Positions 18,305-27,227 of a DNA stretch of 64,000 bases are shown here, one piece after another. This stretch comes from Bin80 sp965209015 (GTDB lineage Bacteria; Bacteroidota; Rhodothermia; Rhodothermales; Bin80). Position 1 is the first letter of the stretch. Each line of letters begins with the position of its first letter. The notes beneath the pieces are model-generated. The model did not search any database, was not told where the DNA came from, and saw nothing but the letters and a program-made list of their open reading frames with translations. Where the stretch lies: the NCBI GenBank assembly GCA_965209015.1, contig OZ242367.1:2976001-3040000 (forward strand), written 5' to 3'. A program made the translations under genes and the position numbers.

Positions 18305-18575
18305 CCCTGTATCTTGAGATAAGAAAATGGGAGAGGGAGAACCCTAAAAGTGAATCAATCCAACCATCTTGACCCAAAACCTGTTGAAATACCCTGATCA
18401 GCGAAAATCGGGGGTTTTCGGTCAAGCACTATTTAGATGTATCAGTTGGGATACGTATATTGCTATATGTGTAACCGAGCATTTCTCCAGTCCCGACAAG
18501 AACTAATTAGAGTATGAGGCTTACCGAAATATTTGGTAGTTGCTTAGAGTGTTTTCCCTGGTTTTCCGTGCATAG

Positions 18576-20606
18576 ATGATAAACGAAATCAACACTTTGT
18601 CTGAGATCAGTCTTGCAGAAGAACTGATCCTTCTGACATTAAACGAAAAGACCGGTTACCTTGAGATCGTGCCGGGCTGGGAATTCTCGTGTGTCATGTC
18701 TGGGGCAATGATTGCTGATCTTGCTCTGAAGGATCGGGTTGATACAGATCTGGAGTCGCTCTACCTGATTGACGATACTCCGACAGGAGATCAACTGCTT
18801 GATTTTACGCTCCAGGAAATTGCCACATCCAACATAGTTCACGACGCGCAGTTTTGGATTGAGAAAAACGCAAGCCGGGTTGATGATGTGGTCTCTACTT
18901 CGTTTGATCGTCTGGTAGACAGAGGAGTTCTCGTTCGCGAGTCTGGCGAATTTTTTGGCTTGGCTCGCTCCGTTTCCCGATCGGGTCTCTATCCACATTT
19001 AGACTCTTCAAGACGTGAAGCGAAGGCACGAATTCTGGATGTGATCATACATGATACCCTCCCCGATCCTCGAGATGCGATTCTGATTGCTTTACTTCAT
19101 GCGTGTGGAGGGTTCAAGACCTTACTTGAAGAGGAAGACTATGAAGATTCGGTTGAGCGGATTGAATTGGTATCCAAGCTGGATCTTCTGGGGCGTACGG
19201 TCGCTACCGCAGTGGAAAATAGTGTTCTCCAGCCCAGGCGAAAAGCCCCGAAAACCAAGCCCATTCCCAAAATTGGAATTCTTGAATTTTTGAAACAACG
19301 AGATTTTCTTCGCGGATATATCCCGCGGGGGTTATATCGGCTTTATTCGGACCATGGTTCGGTCATTAAACTACCGTTTAAGATGCAGGGGTTTCCCACC
19401 TACCTTATGACGGGAGCGGGAGCAAACCTGTGGATTCACAAAAACGGTCGATTCTATTTTCGATCAAAGGAATATATCAGAGACTTCGAAAATGCATTTG
19501 GTTCTACAAGAACTCTGCCTGGGCTTGATGGTGCAGACCATTATCGGATGCGTAAAGGCTTGAAGGGGGTCTATTCTCGTTCTGCGATTGGATGCAGGCT
19601 TCCAGAACTATACCATCACAGTCGGAGATCCATGCGCAAATGGAAGGAGGGAGATGTGTTGCCTGTCATGGATACACTGAGGTCGTACATGAGCGATCAG
19701 GTCTCACATCTGGTCTACAATGTGGATTGTTCACATTTCTCAGACGAATTGCTGGACTTTCAGCATCGTGCGTTGATCGTGCACACCATGAATGCTTTCC
19801 CCAAATTCATGATCAAAACACCTAAAATGAAACGCTACAGAAGGCGTGTGGCTGAATTTCAGGAGATGATCATTTCATCACATACACCAGGGCAGCGTAG
19901 AGGTCAACCAATGGATATTGCCGATGGATATCTAGAACTTTACAAGAATGATCCTCAGTTTGTGTCAGAAACAGATTTGACCTTCTCGTTTGTCGCAGGC
20001 ATGGTTGCAAGCATATATTTGGGTTCGGGGATTTCCCTCGCACTGTACTGCATGCTTCGAAATCCAGAAATCCACGAGGCTGTCTATCAGGAAGCAGAGA
20101 AGCTTTTTGGGAACGGACGAACCCCCGAAGATCAAGATTTTTGCCCCAGAAGCACGGACGTAACTCTACGTATGATGATGGAGGTTACTCGAATGTATCC
20201 CGTAATTCCATGGCAGGTGAGAGGCGTTGTGAATCGGTGCGTTTTTGACGGATATGAAATTCCCTCCCGGTCACGGGTTCTGATCGGTCATACGGCAACC
20301 CATTATAACAGTGATTTTTTCAAGGATCCCTACAAGTTTGATATAGACCGCTATTTACCAGAGCGGTCGGAGCATACACAGCCAGGAGCCTACATGCCCT
20401 ACGGTTTGGGTACACATACCTGCCTCGGACGTCGCTATACTGATCTTCAGGTTGCCGTAAACCTCATGCTCATTGTCTATCATTTTAAACTGGAAATTCT
20501 CCCCAAGAAGGGGGAAATCAAAATCAATCCGCTTCCGAATTGTCATCCCCGAAAATATCTCAAGTTTCGTGTCGCCGAGATCAGAAACCCGATTCCTACT
20601 GCATGA
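18576..20606 (+). CDS. GPP34 (GOLPH3-like)-cytochrome P450 fusion
   Basis: A 676-residue two-domain protein. Residues about 10-225 form a GPP34 domain, the fold of Golgi phosphoprotein 3, with SLAEELILLTLNEKTGYLEI, SGAMIADLALKDRV and TPTGDQLLDFTLQEI. In eukaryotes this domain binds phosphatidylinositol-4-phosphate. After a basic linker (RRKAPKTKPIPK) residues about 245-676 form a cytochrome P450: K-helix ExxR in MMMEVTRMYPV, PERF-like region DRYLPERS, and haem loop YMPYGLGTHTCLGRR with the Cys ligand. The I-helix position usually (A/G)GxxT reads VASIYL, so the acid-alcohol pair for O2 activation is absent. No membrane anchor or reductase is fused. The last 28 bases and 62 more recur upstream of the sterol-methyltransferase-like gene at 11110-12141. 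Confidence 0.87.
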   Translation: MINEINTLSEISLAEELILLTLNEKTGYLEIVPGWEFSCVMSGAMIADLALKDRVDTDLESLYLIDDTPTGDQLLDFTLQEIATSNIVHDAQFWIEKNASRVDDVVSTSFDRLVDRGVLVRESGEFFGLARSVSRSGLYPHLDSSRREAKARILDVIIHDTLPDPRDAILIALLHACGGFKTLLEEEDYEDSVERIELVSKLDLLGRTVATAVENSVLQPRRKAPKTKPIPKIGILEFLKQRDFLRGYIPRGLYRLYSDHGSVIKLPFKMQGFPTYLMTGAGANLWIHKNGRFYFRSKEYIRDFENAFGSTRTLPGLDGADHYRMRKGLKGVYSRSAIGCRLPELYHHSRRSMRKWKEGDVLPVMDTLRSYMSDQVSHLVYNVDCSHFSDELLDFQHRALIVHTMNAFPKFMIKTPKMKRYRRRVAEFQEMIISSHTPGQRRGQPMDIADGYLELYKNDPQFVSETDLTFSFVAGMVASIYLGSGISLALYCMLRNPEIHEAVYQEAEKLFGNGRTPEDQDFCPRSTDVTLRMMMEVTRMYPVIPWQVRGVVNRCVFDGYEIPSRSRVLIGHTATHYNSDFFKDPYKFDIDRYLPERSEHTQPGAYMPYGLGTHTCLGRRYTDLQVAVNLMLIVYHFKLEILPKKGEIKINPLPNCHPRKYLKFRVAEIRNPIPTA

Positions 20607-20668
20607 GGATGTGCAGAGGGGAGTGTTGGGAATGTGGCTAATCAGGAGATACTCTCTGCACCTCCTAT
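20579..20668 (+). repeat. 90-base direct repeat, P450-side copy
   Basis: Covers the last 28 bases of the P450 gene and 62 bases downstream, ending exactly at the IS1634-type terminus (20669). It matches the minus strand of 12241-12330 at 88 of 90 positions. The two differences are near its 3' end. See that entry. Confidence 0.88.
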
Positions 20669-22674
20669 CCTGACTTCGACGGTTTACAATTTTCTAAAAA
20701 CAAAGAAAGCCTTATTTTTCAGTGGATACAGGTCTTTTGAAAAGAGTGTTCAGACAACTTTGAACACTACAAACACCGTCGGTTTTGCCGCTTTTTGCGG
20801 TCTGAATCCCAGACGTTAAGCCATCCCTTGGGAGGCGGGTTACGGGTCTTTCTCCAAGGGTACGGTCTGGCGCTGAATCGTCAACCCCATCGCTTTGTAA
20901 AGCCGAACTTTTGTACTGTTCGCCGCCGACGGGATCGCAAAATGACGCTGGGTCGTCTTGTCTCGTACCACGGACACCTCTACTTCACGCAACTGAGCCA
21001 AAATCTGTCCCTCACTGATGGGCGCCTCCGCGCCATGTCGCGTGTTGTAGATTCGACGCAGAATGCGTAGCATCGCAAAGGCGGCAAAGCATATGGCAAT
21101 GTGTGCGCGGACGCGCCGCTCCGTCCAGTGAAACACCGGACGAACCGCCATGGTATGCTTGAATACGCGAAAGCCTTCCTCAATCTGCCATAATCCCCCG
21201 TACTGCGCATACACTTGTGCAGCGGAGGATGCCTTGAGACTCGTCCATACCCCATGCAGCCCCTCCAATTGACGATCCTTTTCAATGGCCGCTGCATTCA
21301 GCTTCACCGCATTCCGGTTCACGTTCAAGTAACGACCCTTCCGACCTGATCCCTTGACCCCAGATGCCAAACGCTTCTGGGCTTTCGTTACCGCCTTCTC
21401 ACGCTCGTGTGCATCCTTCGCCGCACGCTTTGGACAATATCGCAAGATGAGCCGCCTCCCCCCAATACGTACTTCGCTTACCTTGCGACCGTCTGCGGTG
21501 GACTGCCACTTATGCGTGCCCGTAACCTTACGCAAGTCCTCCGCCTTCATTGAGCGCAAACGGGCCGCAACTACATAGTCATGCCCCATACTTTGCAGTA
21601 AGGCGACATGGTCCGCACTCAGCATCCCAGAATCCGCCACAACCACCACACGGTCCAGTGCAAAACGGGCCTTCAACGAGGTGATCGCTGGCTCCAGTGT
21701 CTTTACGTCCGCGGTGTTGCCTTCAAACAACTCATAGCCGACGGGCAGTCCATCATGAGTCTGCATCAGGGCCAAGACCACCTGCACACGAGTATGCTTC
21801 CCATCTTTACTGTATCCTTTCTTGCGGAGTCCGTCGGGCTTGTCCGAAGCAAACGCCAGCGTGGTCACATCAAAAAACAGTACATCCAGCTTGCTTCCGA
21901 GTAAGTCGGTCACCTCCCGGGCCACGATCGACTGCAACCGTGCAATGCGCCGATCATCCACCGCATCCATCATCCGGTAAAACTTGTGGACAGGGACTTC
22001 CACGCCATCTTCCTTGGACAGTTGCCGCGCATGAGCCAATTTGCTGTCTCCGGGGAATCCTAGACGTAACAATACGGCCTGCCTGAATAGACGCGCAGCC
22101 ATTGCATGCCGTTTGGAAAACAACTGATCGAACCCCATCCGCATATACAAGGCCCCAAACACCTCATGAAAGCCCACACAGATCCGCTTGACCTCCTCCA
22201 GCTTGCGGATATCTTCCAGCGGGATGGGCTGGTCGGACGGTTTCCTACGTCGGGCCTCCAATGCGGCATGCGCACTATGCTCCGACGGAAACAAGGACGG
22301 CTTGCTCTCTTCTTCAATCCGCAATCGTTCCTGTTCCGCGATGTGCAGGAGGGCCTCCAATGCCGGGCCTTCGGGGGCCGTGCCCATATAGCGCACGATC
22401 CTCTGCCGCACTTTGCCATCCTTTGTGCGGTCATTGCGCACGATCTGGACAGCAATGTTTTGGGTCGTCTTTCGTTTGAGTTTGCGGACGAACATGATAC
22501 AGGTAAGATACGGCACAGGATTCAAATATACAAATTAAAAAACAAACTGAACACTACATCTTGAGAACTCGGAAAACAGGGCTAAAATGGCCCCAAATAC
22601 CCCAAAAAAGCCCCAAAATCACTCAAAAATGGCTATTTTGCCCTCCCGGTCAACACCTACCTGTCGAAGTCAGG
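20669..22674 (-). mobile_element. Complete IS1634-type element, about 2.0 kb
   Basis: Terminal inverted repeats CCTGACTTCGAC and GTCGAAGTCAGG bound a single transposase gene. The family is known to make long target duplications of variable length. The left side abuts the 90-base repeat, but the right side abuts the adenine methyltransferase gene, and the second repeat lies at 12241-12330. Hence this copy looks recombinant. Relatives or pieces lie at 12330, 16589-17430, 24511-24547 and 46101-46368. Confidence 0.88.
20840..22495 (-). CDS. IS1634-family transposase (IS4 superfamily)
   Basis: A 551-residue DDE transposase, apparently intact. The core shows DVLFFDVTTLAFASD with the first Asp, the GYSKDGKHTRVQVVLAL block, VVVVADSGMLSADH with the second Asp, and QIEEGFRVFKHTMAVRPVFH with the catalytic Glu in the C-terminal region. 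The start at 22495 (MFVRKLKRKTTQ) matches the deleted copy; the frame is open to 22525. It reads toward the P450 gene. As the only whole copy in this family here, it could act on the deleted relatives. Confidence 0.9.
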   Translation of the reverse strand: MFVRKLKRKTTQNIAVQIVRNDRTKDGKVRQRIVRYMGTAPEGPALEALLHIAEQERLRIEEESKPSLFPSEHSAHAALEARRRKPSDQPIPLEDIRKLEEVKRICVGFHEVFGALYMRMGFDQLFSKRHAMAARLFRQAVLLRLGFPGDSKLAHARQLSKEDGVEVPVHKFYRMMDAVDDRRIARLQSIVAREVTDLLGSKLDVLFFDVTTLAFASDKPDGLRKKGYSKDGKHTRVQVVLALMQTHDGLPVGYELFEGNTADVKTLEPAITSLKARFALDRVVVVADSGMLSADHVALLQSMGHDYVVAARLRSMKAEDLRKVTGTHKWQSTADGRKVSEVRIGGRRLILRYCPKRAAKDAHEREKAVTKAQKRLASGVKGSGRKGRYLNVNRNAVKLNAAAIEKDRQLEGLHGVWTSLKASSAAQVYAQYGGLWQIEEGFRVFKHTMAVRPVFHWTERRVRAHIAICFAAFAMLRILRRIYNTRHGAEAPISEGQILAQLREVEVSVVRDKTTQRHFAIPSAANSTKVRLYKAMGLTIQRQTVPLEKDP

Positions 22675-22676
22675 AT

Positions 22677-23498
22677 TCAGTACGAGTCATACTGCTTGTT
22701 ATATTGATCTATAAATTCATATTTCGTCAACCAGTATACACCTCCGTTAGCACATGAATTACCCCTCCAATCGACATTACGTATCCGATCAATTAAGGTC
22801 TTTACGGGCACCTTTGACTTGAGGTAGTATCCTCTGTTATTGGGTTTTGGGTTAGTAATTACTCGCTTTGGGGAAGCTCCAAACACAAATACATCGAAGT
22901 CTTTTTTTGTGGCAAAATCAAAATCTTGTGTACCCGTTATTTTCTCTGGCACCCGTACCCTGAGGTCCAGACCCGATGACTTGTCCAACACAAAAAAACT
23001 GGTTGGCACATGGTAGTCCGCGCCATCCAAAGTAAAACAGTCGCGTCCGAGATCCGTTATTGATGCAATGCGCCAGTCTTCTGGAATAATACGTTGCATC
23101 GTATGTTTGCGGTATACATTTGGAAGTATGAAAGCAATTGTACAAACATTATTAAACGACATTGCCCTTTGAATAAAAGCGGATGAGAGCTTGTGGTACT
23201 GACCATAAGGCGGGTTGCCTACAACCAATACACGCTCATATCTGCCTGGCACATTATATTCAAACCAGTCTGCCTGAATAACCTCCTTGTGCTGTGGATC
23301 TAAATCCAGCCCTATTTTGTTTTTGTGCGCGACATTGTTCAAAAATACACCGTTTCCCGCCGACGGCTCCACAACAAGGTCGTATCTGCCCAAATCACCC
23401 AATTCAGTAAGGCATCGCTGCACTACTTCGGGCTTGGTGAAGTACTGGTCCAGCGCTTCACCAGTTGTTTTGGGAGCAAGACGGTTGAGTTGGTGCAT
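22677..23498 (-). CDS. Adenine-specific DNA methyltransferase
   Basis: A 273-residue N6-adenine methyltransferase. SAM motif I is VVEPSAGNGVFLNN near residue 42, and the catalytic motif NPPYGQYHKL is near residue 95. A long C-terminal part probably recognises DNA. No restriction gene is adjacent. The ATG lies directly after the stop codon of the IS1595-type transposase reading frame upstream (23501), and its own stop is three bases from the IS1634-type element, so it is squeezed between mobile elements. It may be an orphan methylase or an IS passenger gene. The C-terminus (IDQYNKQYDSY) looks natural. Confidence 0.82.
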   Translation of the reverse strand: MHQLNRLAPKTTGEALDQYFTKPEVVQRCLTELGDLGRYDLVVEPSAGNGVFLNNVAHKNKIGLDLDPQHKEVIQADWFEYNVPGRYERVLVVGNPPYGQYHKLSSAFIQRAMSFNNVCTIAFILPNVYRKHTMQRIIPEDWRIASITDLGRDCFTLDGADYHVPTSFFVLDKSSGLDLRVRVPEKITGTQDFDFATKKDFDVFVFGASPKRVITNPKPNNRGYYLKSKVPVKTLIDRIRNVDWRGNSCANGGVYWLTKYEFIDQYNKQYDSY

Positions 23499-23500
23499 TA

Positions 23501-24431
23501 CTACGCTACCAGTTCTCTATACAGTACTTTACGACCGACCATTCCCGCAACGATGTGCTGCATCTGCTCTTCGGTATCCAGGTTCCTCAGGTTGTGCTTT
23601 CCTGCGAATTGGGCTACATAACGGTTCAGGTGCTTCTTGCTTACATGGTGGTACATGCCATGATACGCCCGCTTCAAGACCGCCCAGAAGGACTCAACGC
23701 CGTTTATGTGTGCCTGTCCTTTGACGTACTCTGAGACGCTGTGCTTGACTGTCTCATGTGGACGGTCAGAGTTCTTATATGCCGTCGCTGAATCCGTGTA
23801 CAGTTGAGCACCTTGGATAGCATTCTCATCCACAAAGCCTCCCAGTGTAGTTCCGTCTGTGCGCTCAATCACTTGCGCTTTGATTTGTCCCGTTGCACGG
23901 TCTTTCATTCCTAACTACAGCGGTCTTGCCTACTGTCCCGCGTCCGGCATTGAGTTTCTTGTGCTCGTGCTTGTTTTTTTCCAGCCCGCCGAAGTATGCT
24001 TCGTCTACTTCAACGGGTCCTTCAAACTCTCCAACATTCGGACTCAGTCCCTCGCGGATACGCTGCAATATGAACCATGCAGTAGTTTGAGTAACTCCAA
24101 CATCACGATGTAGCTTCATGCTTGATATGCCTTTCAGACTCGTGGATTCAAGGTAGATAGCCCACACCCAAGTCCGCAACGGCAAATTGGATGCCTGTAA
24201 AGACGTGCCTGTTTTCACACTGAAGTACTTCTTGCAATCTCGGCAACGGAAAGGCATTTCCTTATGCTTGCAACGGTACACGTTTTCGCTGCCACAACGG
24301 AGACAAAATAATTCGTCGTCCGGCCAGTGAATGCCCTCAAACCATTTGTGAGCGGATACCTCATTGGGAAACATCTGTCCGAGTTGCGTCAAAGTTATTC
24401 CTTTCCTATGTGAACGTCCTAGGCCAGCCAT
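23501..24431 (-). pseudogene. IS1595-family transposase, one-base frameshift
   Basis: Two overlapping frames make up one ISXO2-like transposase of about 310 residues. The 5' frame (23865-24431) has the zinc ribbon CLRCGSENVYRCKHKEMPFR then CRDCKKYF, and VEVDEAYFGG with a catalytic Asp, to GRGTVGKTAVV. The 3' frame (23501-23908) has MKDRATGQIKAQVI, the second acidic block YTDSATAYKN and HINGVESFWAVLKRAYHG. The two join if one extra A in GTAGTTAGGAATGAAAG (minus strand, near 23915) is removed. The shift could be a mutation or a programmed frameshift. The element's ends are not identified. Confidence 0.8.
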
Positions 24432-24510
24432 AATCTACAACCTATTCTGTTAGTTTCTAGTACCTAGAACGAAACCTACAGCAACAAATTTCAAGTATTC
24501 TATATAATCT

Positions 24511-24547
24511 CCTTGTTTTCGGAGAGTTGCAAACCGTTGAAATCAGG
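24511..24547 (+). mobile_element. IS1634-type 3' end fragment
   Basis: The bases AGAGTTGCAAACCGTTGAAA and following TCAGG resemble the right end of the copy ending at 17430. No transposase is attached. It lies about 300 bases beyond the DUF5686 gene. Confidence 0.55.
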
Positions 24548-24851
24548 ATACTCTAAATGGGATTAGTGAAGATGATGAAGTTCAACTGATAAACGATTCA
24601 GAGCAGAACAAGGGTAGGACAGCATAAGCAGAAATAGAATGGAAAGATGCCATGAAATATCACGGGCTGATGAGCAAGAGACAGACTTCATCGCTTGGTA
24701 GAATTTTTGAAGATTGCTGACTGCGAGTTGACCTTCATTACTGATGTAACCATATAACAGTATGCTGGATTTGAAGTGATGAAAGTTAAGCTGGATCCTG
24801 TGGAGTCGAACATTTGAAACTCCCTTTTGCAAGACTTAATAAATAAAAATT

Positions 24852-27227
24852 TCAGAAAATTCGGGCGAGACCGAAAGAAGGCGAGACACGATTCGCTCCG
24901 ATGTGATAGGCAAAATTGATGCGGATAAGTCCGAGGATACCGCCAAGCGAAAGGCCCAATTCGTTGTGGTATATCCAGTCGTTGCTTGGCGGCTGGGTAC
25001 CTCGCATGAAGGCATGCCCTCCAAATACGATCATATGATAGCCTTGATTGGCAAGAGACCATAAGCCAAGGAGTTCAAACGGCACGGTGCGAAAATTCTG
25101 CTCCCAGTATCCAAATAACATCCCATTCCCCTGATAGGGAAGTCCATCAAGCGTGAATAGCGTTCCGCCCCAATGATAGAATGTCGTTCCTCCCTCTATA
25201 ATAAAGTTGCGCTGAGCTGGCATGGTTTGACCTCCTTCCGAGGCTAAGCCAAGATAAAGTCCGTAATCAAGCGTTGCAGGCAAAAAGCGTCTCCGCATGA
25301 ATGTGGCAACCCGCCCACTTGTACTAAGGTAATACCGACGAAAGGAATAATCCGAATTTGGAAGGGAAAACTCAATACTTGTTTCAAAGTGTTTGGACGG
25401 ACCGATTCCCAGAGGTTGATGGTTGCCGGATCGAAAGGTAATCGTTAACGTCCGCATATCCCCCTCTGGGATGAGTATATTCGGGCGCTGAAGTGCCTCC
25501 TTACCCAATATATCATAGCTTACATTCCCAACCAGAGGGGAATGGTGCTCATGGAGATAGGTGGTCGTGAGTGTGGCTGGGCGCTCATTGATTTGGAATC
25601 CCCCTGTAACCGCGATCCCTGCACGGCGATAATAATCGAAATAATCCTCCTGTCCAAAGAGCATCAAACCAGAATTGACAAGACGCATCCTGATCTTGGA
25701 TCGGTAGGTTGGGATATTCTCTGCATGATAACCCGCATGAATAAACCACTTTTGTCCAACGCGAATCGCTGCTTTGTACAAAAACTGAGCGCCATCTTTT
25801 TGCCCCGAATTGAATCCCACCTGGGCCTCAGTATTCAGTATTTTCCCAAATTGTTGATTGTATTCAAGCCCTCCATGGAATGCATCAACCCGGTTGTACC
25901 ACAGGTGTGGACGAAGGCCAAAATCTGACAGAAGTGAGAAGGCCTCTTCGGTATCTGAACGGCGGTCATTTATTTCTTGGAATCTGATGATCGCACGTCC
26001 CAGAGCTCCCTCAGGCCGGTATGCCTCTTGAAGGGAATAAGTACTATCAATGGAGGCATATGCAAGAGTTTCTTTGGGAGTGAGCGGGACAATCGCCCCT
26101 TGACGTTGGAATATTTCACCGGACGAGACAGCGGAAGAGTCTACTCTCATCTTTGAATCATCTTCAAACAAGCTGTCAGCCAGAGGCACATTCAACTGGT
26201 AATCCGTAAATCGGGAAACCATTTCAATCAATATAGACGGGAAGTTCAGCAATACTCCCAATGAGATTTCGACGATCGTGTTTGAGCGTAAATCTAAGGG
26301 TAGCCATACCTCTCCTCCATAGTTGGAGAATTGTTGCAAATAAGTGGTTTCGTACTTCTGTACAGGGAGCGGGAACAGAAAAGCTGGACCAGGGCGGAGC
26401 ATCACTTCAAGGAGAGCATACTCGCCGTCAATGACAGATACCCTTCCTATAAACCCACTGGTAGATTGATGTTTTGGCTTCATTGCAATATCGTAGACCA
26501 AGGTATCATCAACTTTGCGCGTCCCCTCCAGAGTAAATACGTACTTATTTAGGGCATCTGGATGTGTGACACCAATGAGCGTATGACCACTGATTTGGAT
26601 ATCATCATCGTAGAAGTTCAACATGGTTAGTGCTGCGGGGAGTGCATTTCGAAAGGGTAAGTTTCCAGTGCTACGAGTTCCCGTTACTTCCTCGCGGAGC
26701 CCCCGATCCTGATCCCACCACGCAGTTGCGGCGGATTCCGAAATCGCAACGATCCCCGAATCATTTGAAAAGGTATAGCGGGCGTAGGCCTGAGCTTCAA
26801 AGGTTTGGATGCGCCTGCGCCAGACTTGCTTCCGTTCAATCACTTGGCGCATGATCCAGATCGCGGGATCCTCATCGGTCACGACCATCGGCTTCATTTC
26901 AATTGCGACCGGTTCCAGTTGAAACTCCAAAGGTGAGAGAGTATGTGCGGTTAGAGTATCCGTACGATAACCGATATATCGCACAACGATCTTCACCGGT
27001 AGCTCATCCACTGCAATTGCATATACACCGTCATTATTCGTGATCGTACCCTGATATGTCCCTAAAATTTGGACTGTAGCGGCCGGCAATGGTTCATTGG
27101 TTGATTGATCACTGACGCGGCCGCGAATCATCTGGGCATGAACCTCCGGCAAGAGAAAAAAGAGTGCCAGCCCCATCAAACCTGACCCTCTTATCACCTG
27201 TCCCTTATTCATCAATTGCTTTTTCAA
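24852..27227 (-). CDS. CarboxypepD_reg / DUF5686 outer-membrane protein
   Basis: A 791-residue envelope protein typical of Bacteroidota. It has a signal peptide (GLMGLALFFLLPEVHAQ), a carboxypeptidase regulatory-like Ig domain at residues 33-115 (MIRGRVSDQSTNEPLPAATV), then the DUF5686 region with MRQVIERKQVWRRRIQTFEAQ. The second half has many alternating beta strands and ends in Phe (SPSFGLARIF), as expected for an outer-membrane barrel. The start overlaps the patatin gene end by 23 bases, suggesting translational coupling. An alternative start is the MNKGQ codon at 27212. Its 3' part is duplicated at 17431-18141. Confidence 0.87.
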   Translation of the reverse strand: MKKQLMNKGQVIRGSGLMGLALFFLLPEVHAQMIRGRVSDQSTNEPLPAATVQILGTYQGTITNNDGVYAIAVDELPVKIVVRYIGYRTDTLTAHTLSPLEFQLEPVAIEMKPMVVTDEDPAIWIMRQVIERKQVWRRRIQTFEAQAYARYTFSNDSGIVAISESAATAWWDQDRGLREEVTGTRSTGNLPFRNALPAALTMLNFYDDDIQISGHTLIGVTHPDALNKYVFTLEGTRKVDDTLVYDIAMKPKHQSTSGFIGRVSVIDGEYALLEVMLRPGPAFLFPLPVQKYETTYLQQFSNYGGEVWLPLDLRSNTIVEISLGVLLNFPSILIEMVSRFTDYQLNVPLADSLFEDDSKMRVDSSAVSSGEIFQRQGAIVPLTPKETLAYASIDSTYSLQEAYRPEGALGRAIIRFQEINDRRSDTEEAFSLLSDFGLRPHLWYNRVDAFHGGLEYNQQFGKILNTEAQVGFNSGQKDGAQFLYKAAIRVGQKWFIHAGYHAENIPTYRSKIRMRLVNSGLMLFGQEDYFDYYRRAGIAVTGGFQINERPATLTTTYLHEHHSPLVGNVSYDILGKEALQRPNILIPEGDMRTLTITFRSGNHQPLGIGPSKHFETSIEFSLPNSDYSFRRYYLSTSGRVATFMRRRFLPATLDYGLYLGLASEGGQTMPAQRNFIIEGGTTFYHWGGTLFTLDGLPYQGNGMLFGYWEQNFRTVPFELLGLWSLANQGYHMIVFGGHAFMRGTQPPSNDWIYHNELGLSLGGILGLIRINFAYHIGANRVSPSFGLARIF

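Noticed and set aside
20634..20819. Small plus-strand frame after the P450 gene
   Set aside because: It runs from the direct repeat into the IS1634-type terminus and has no independent support.
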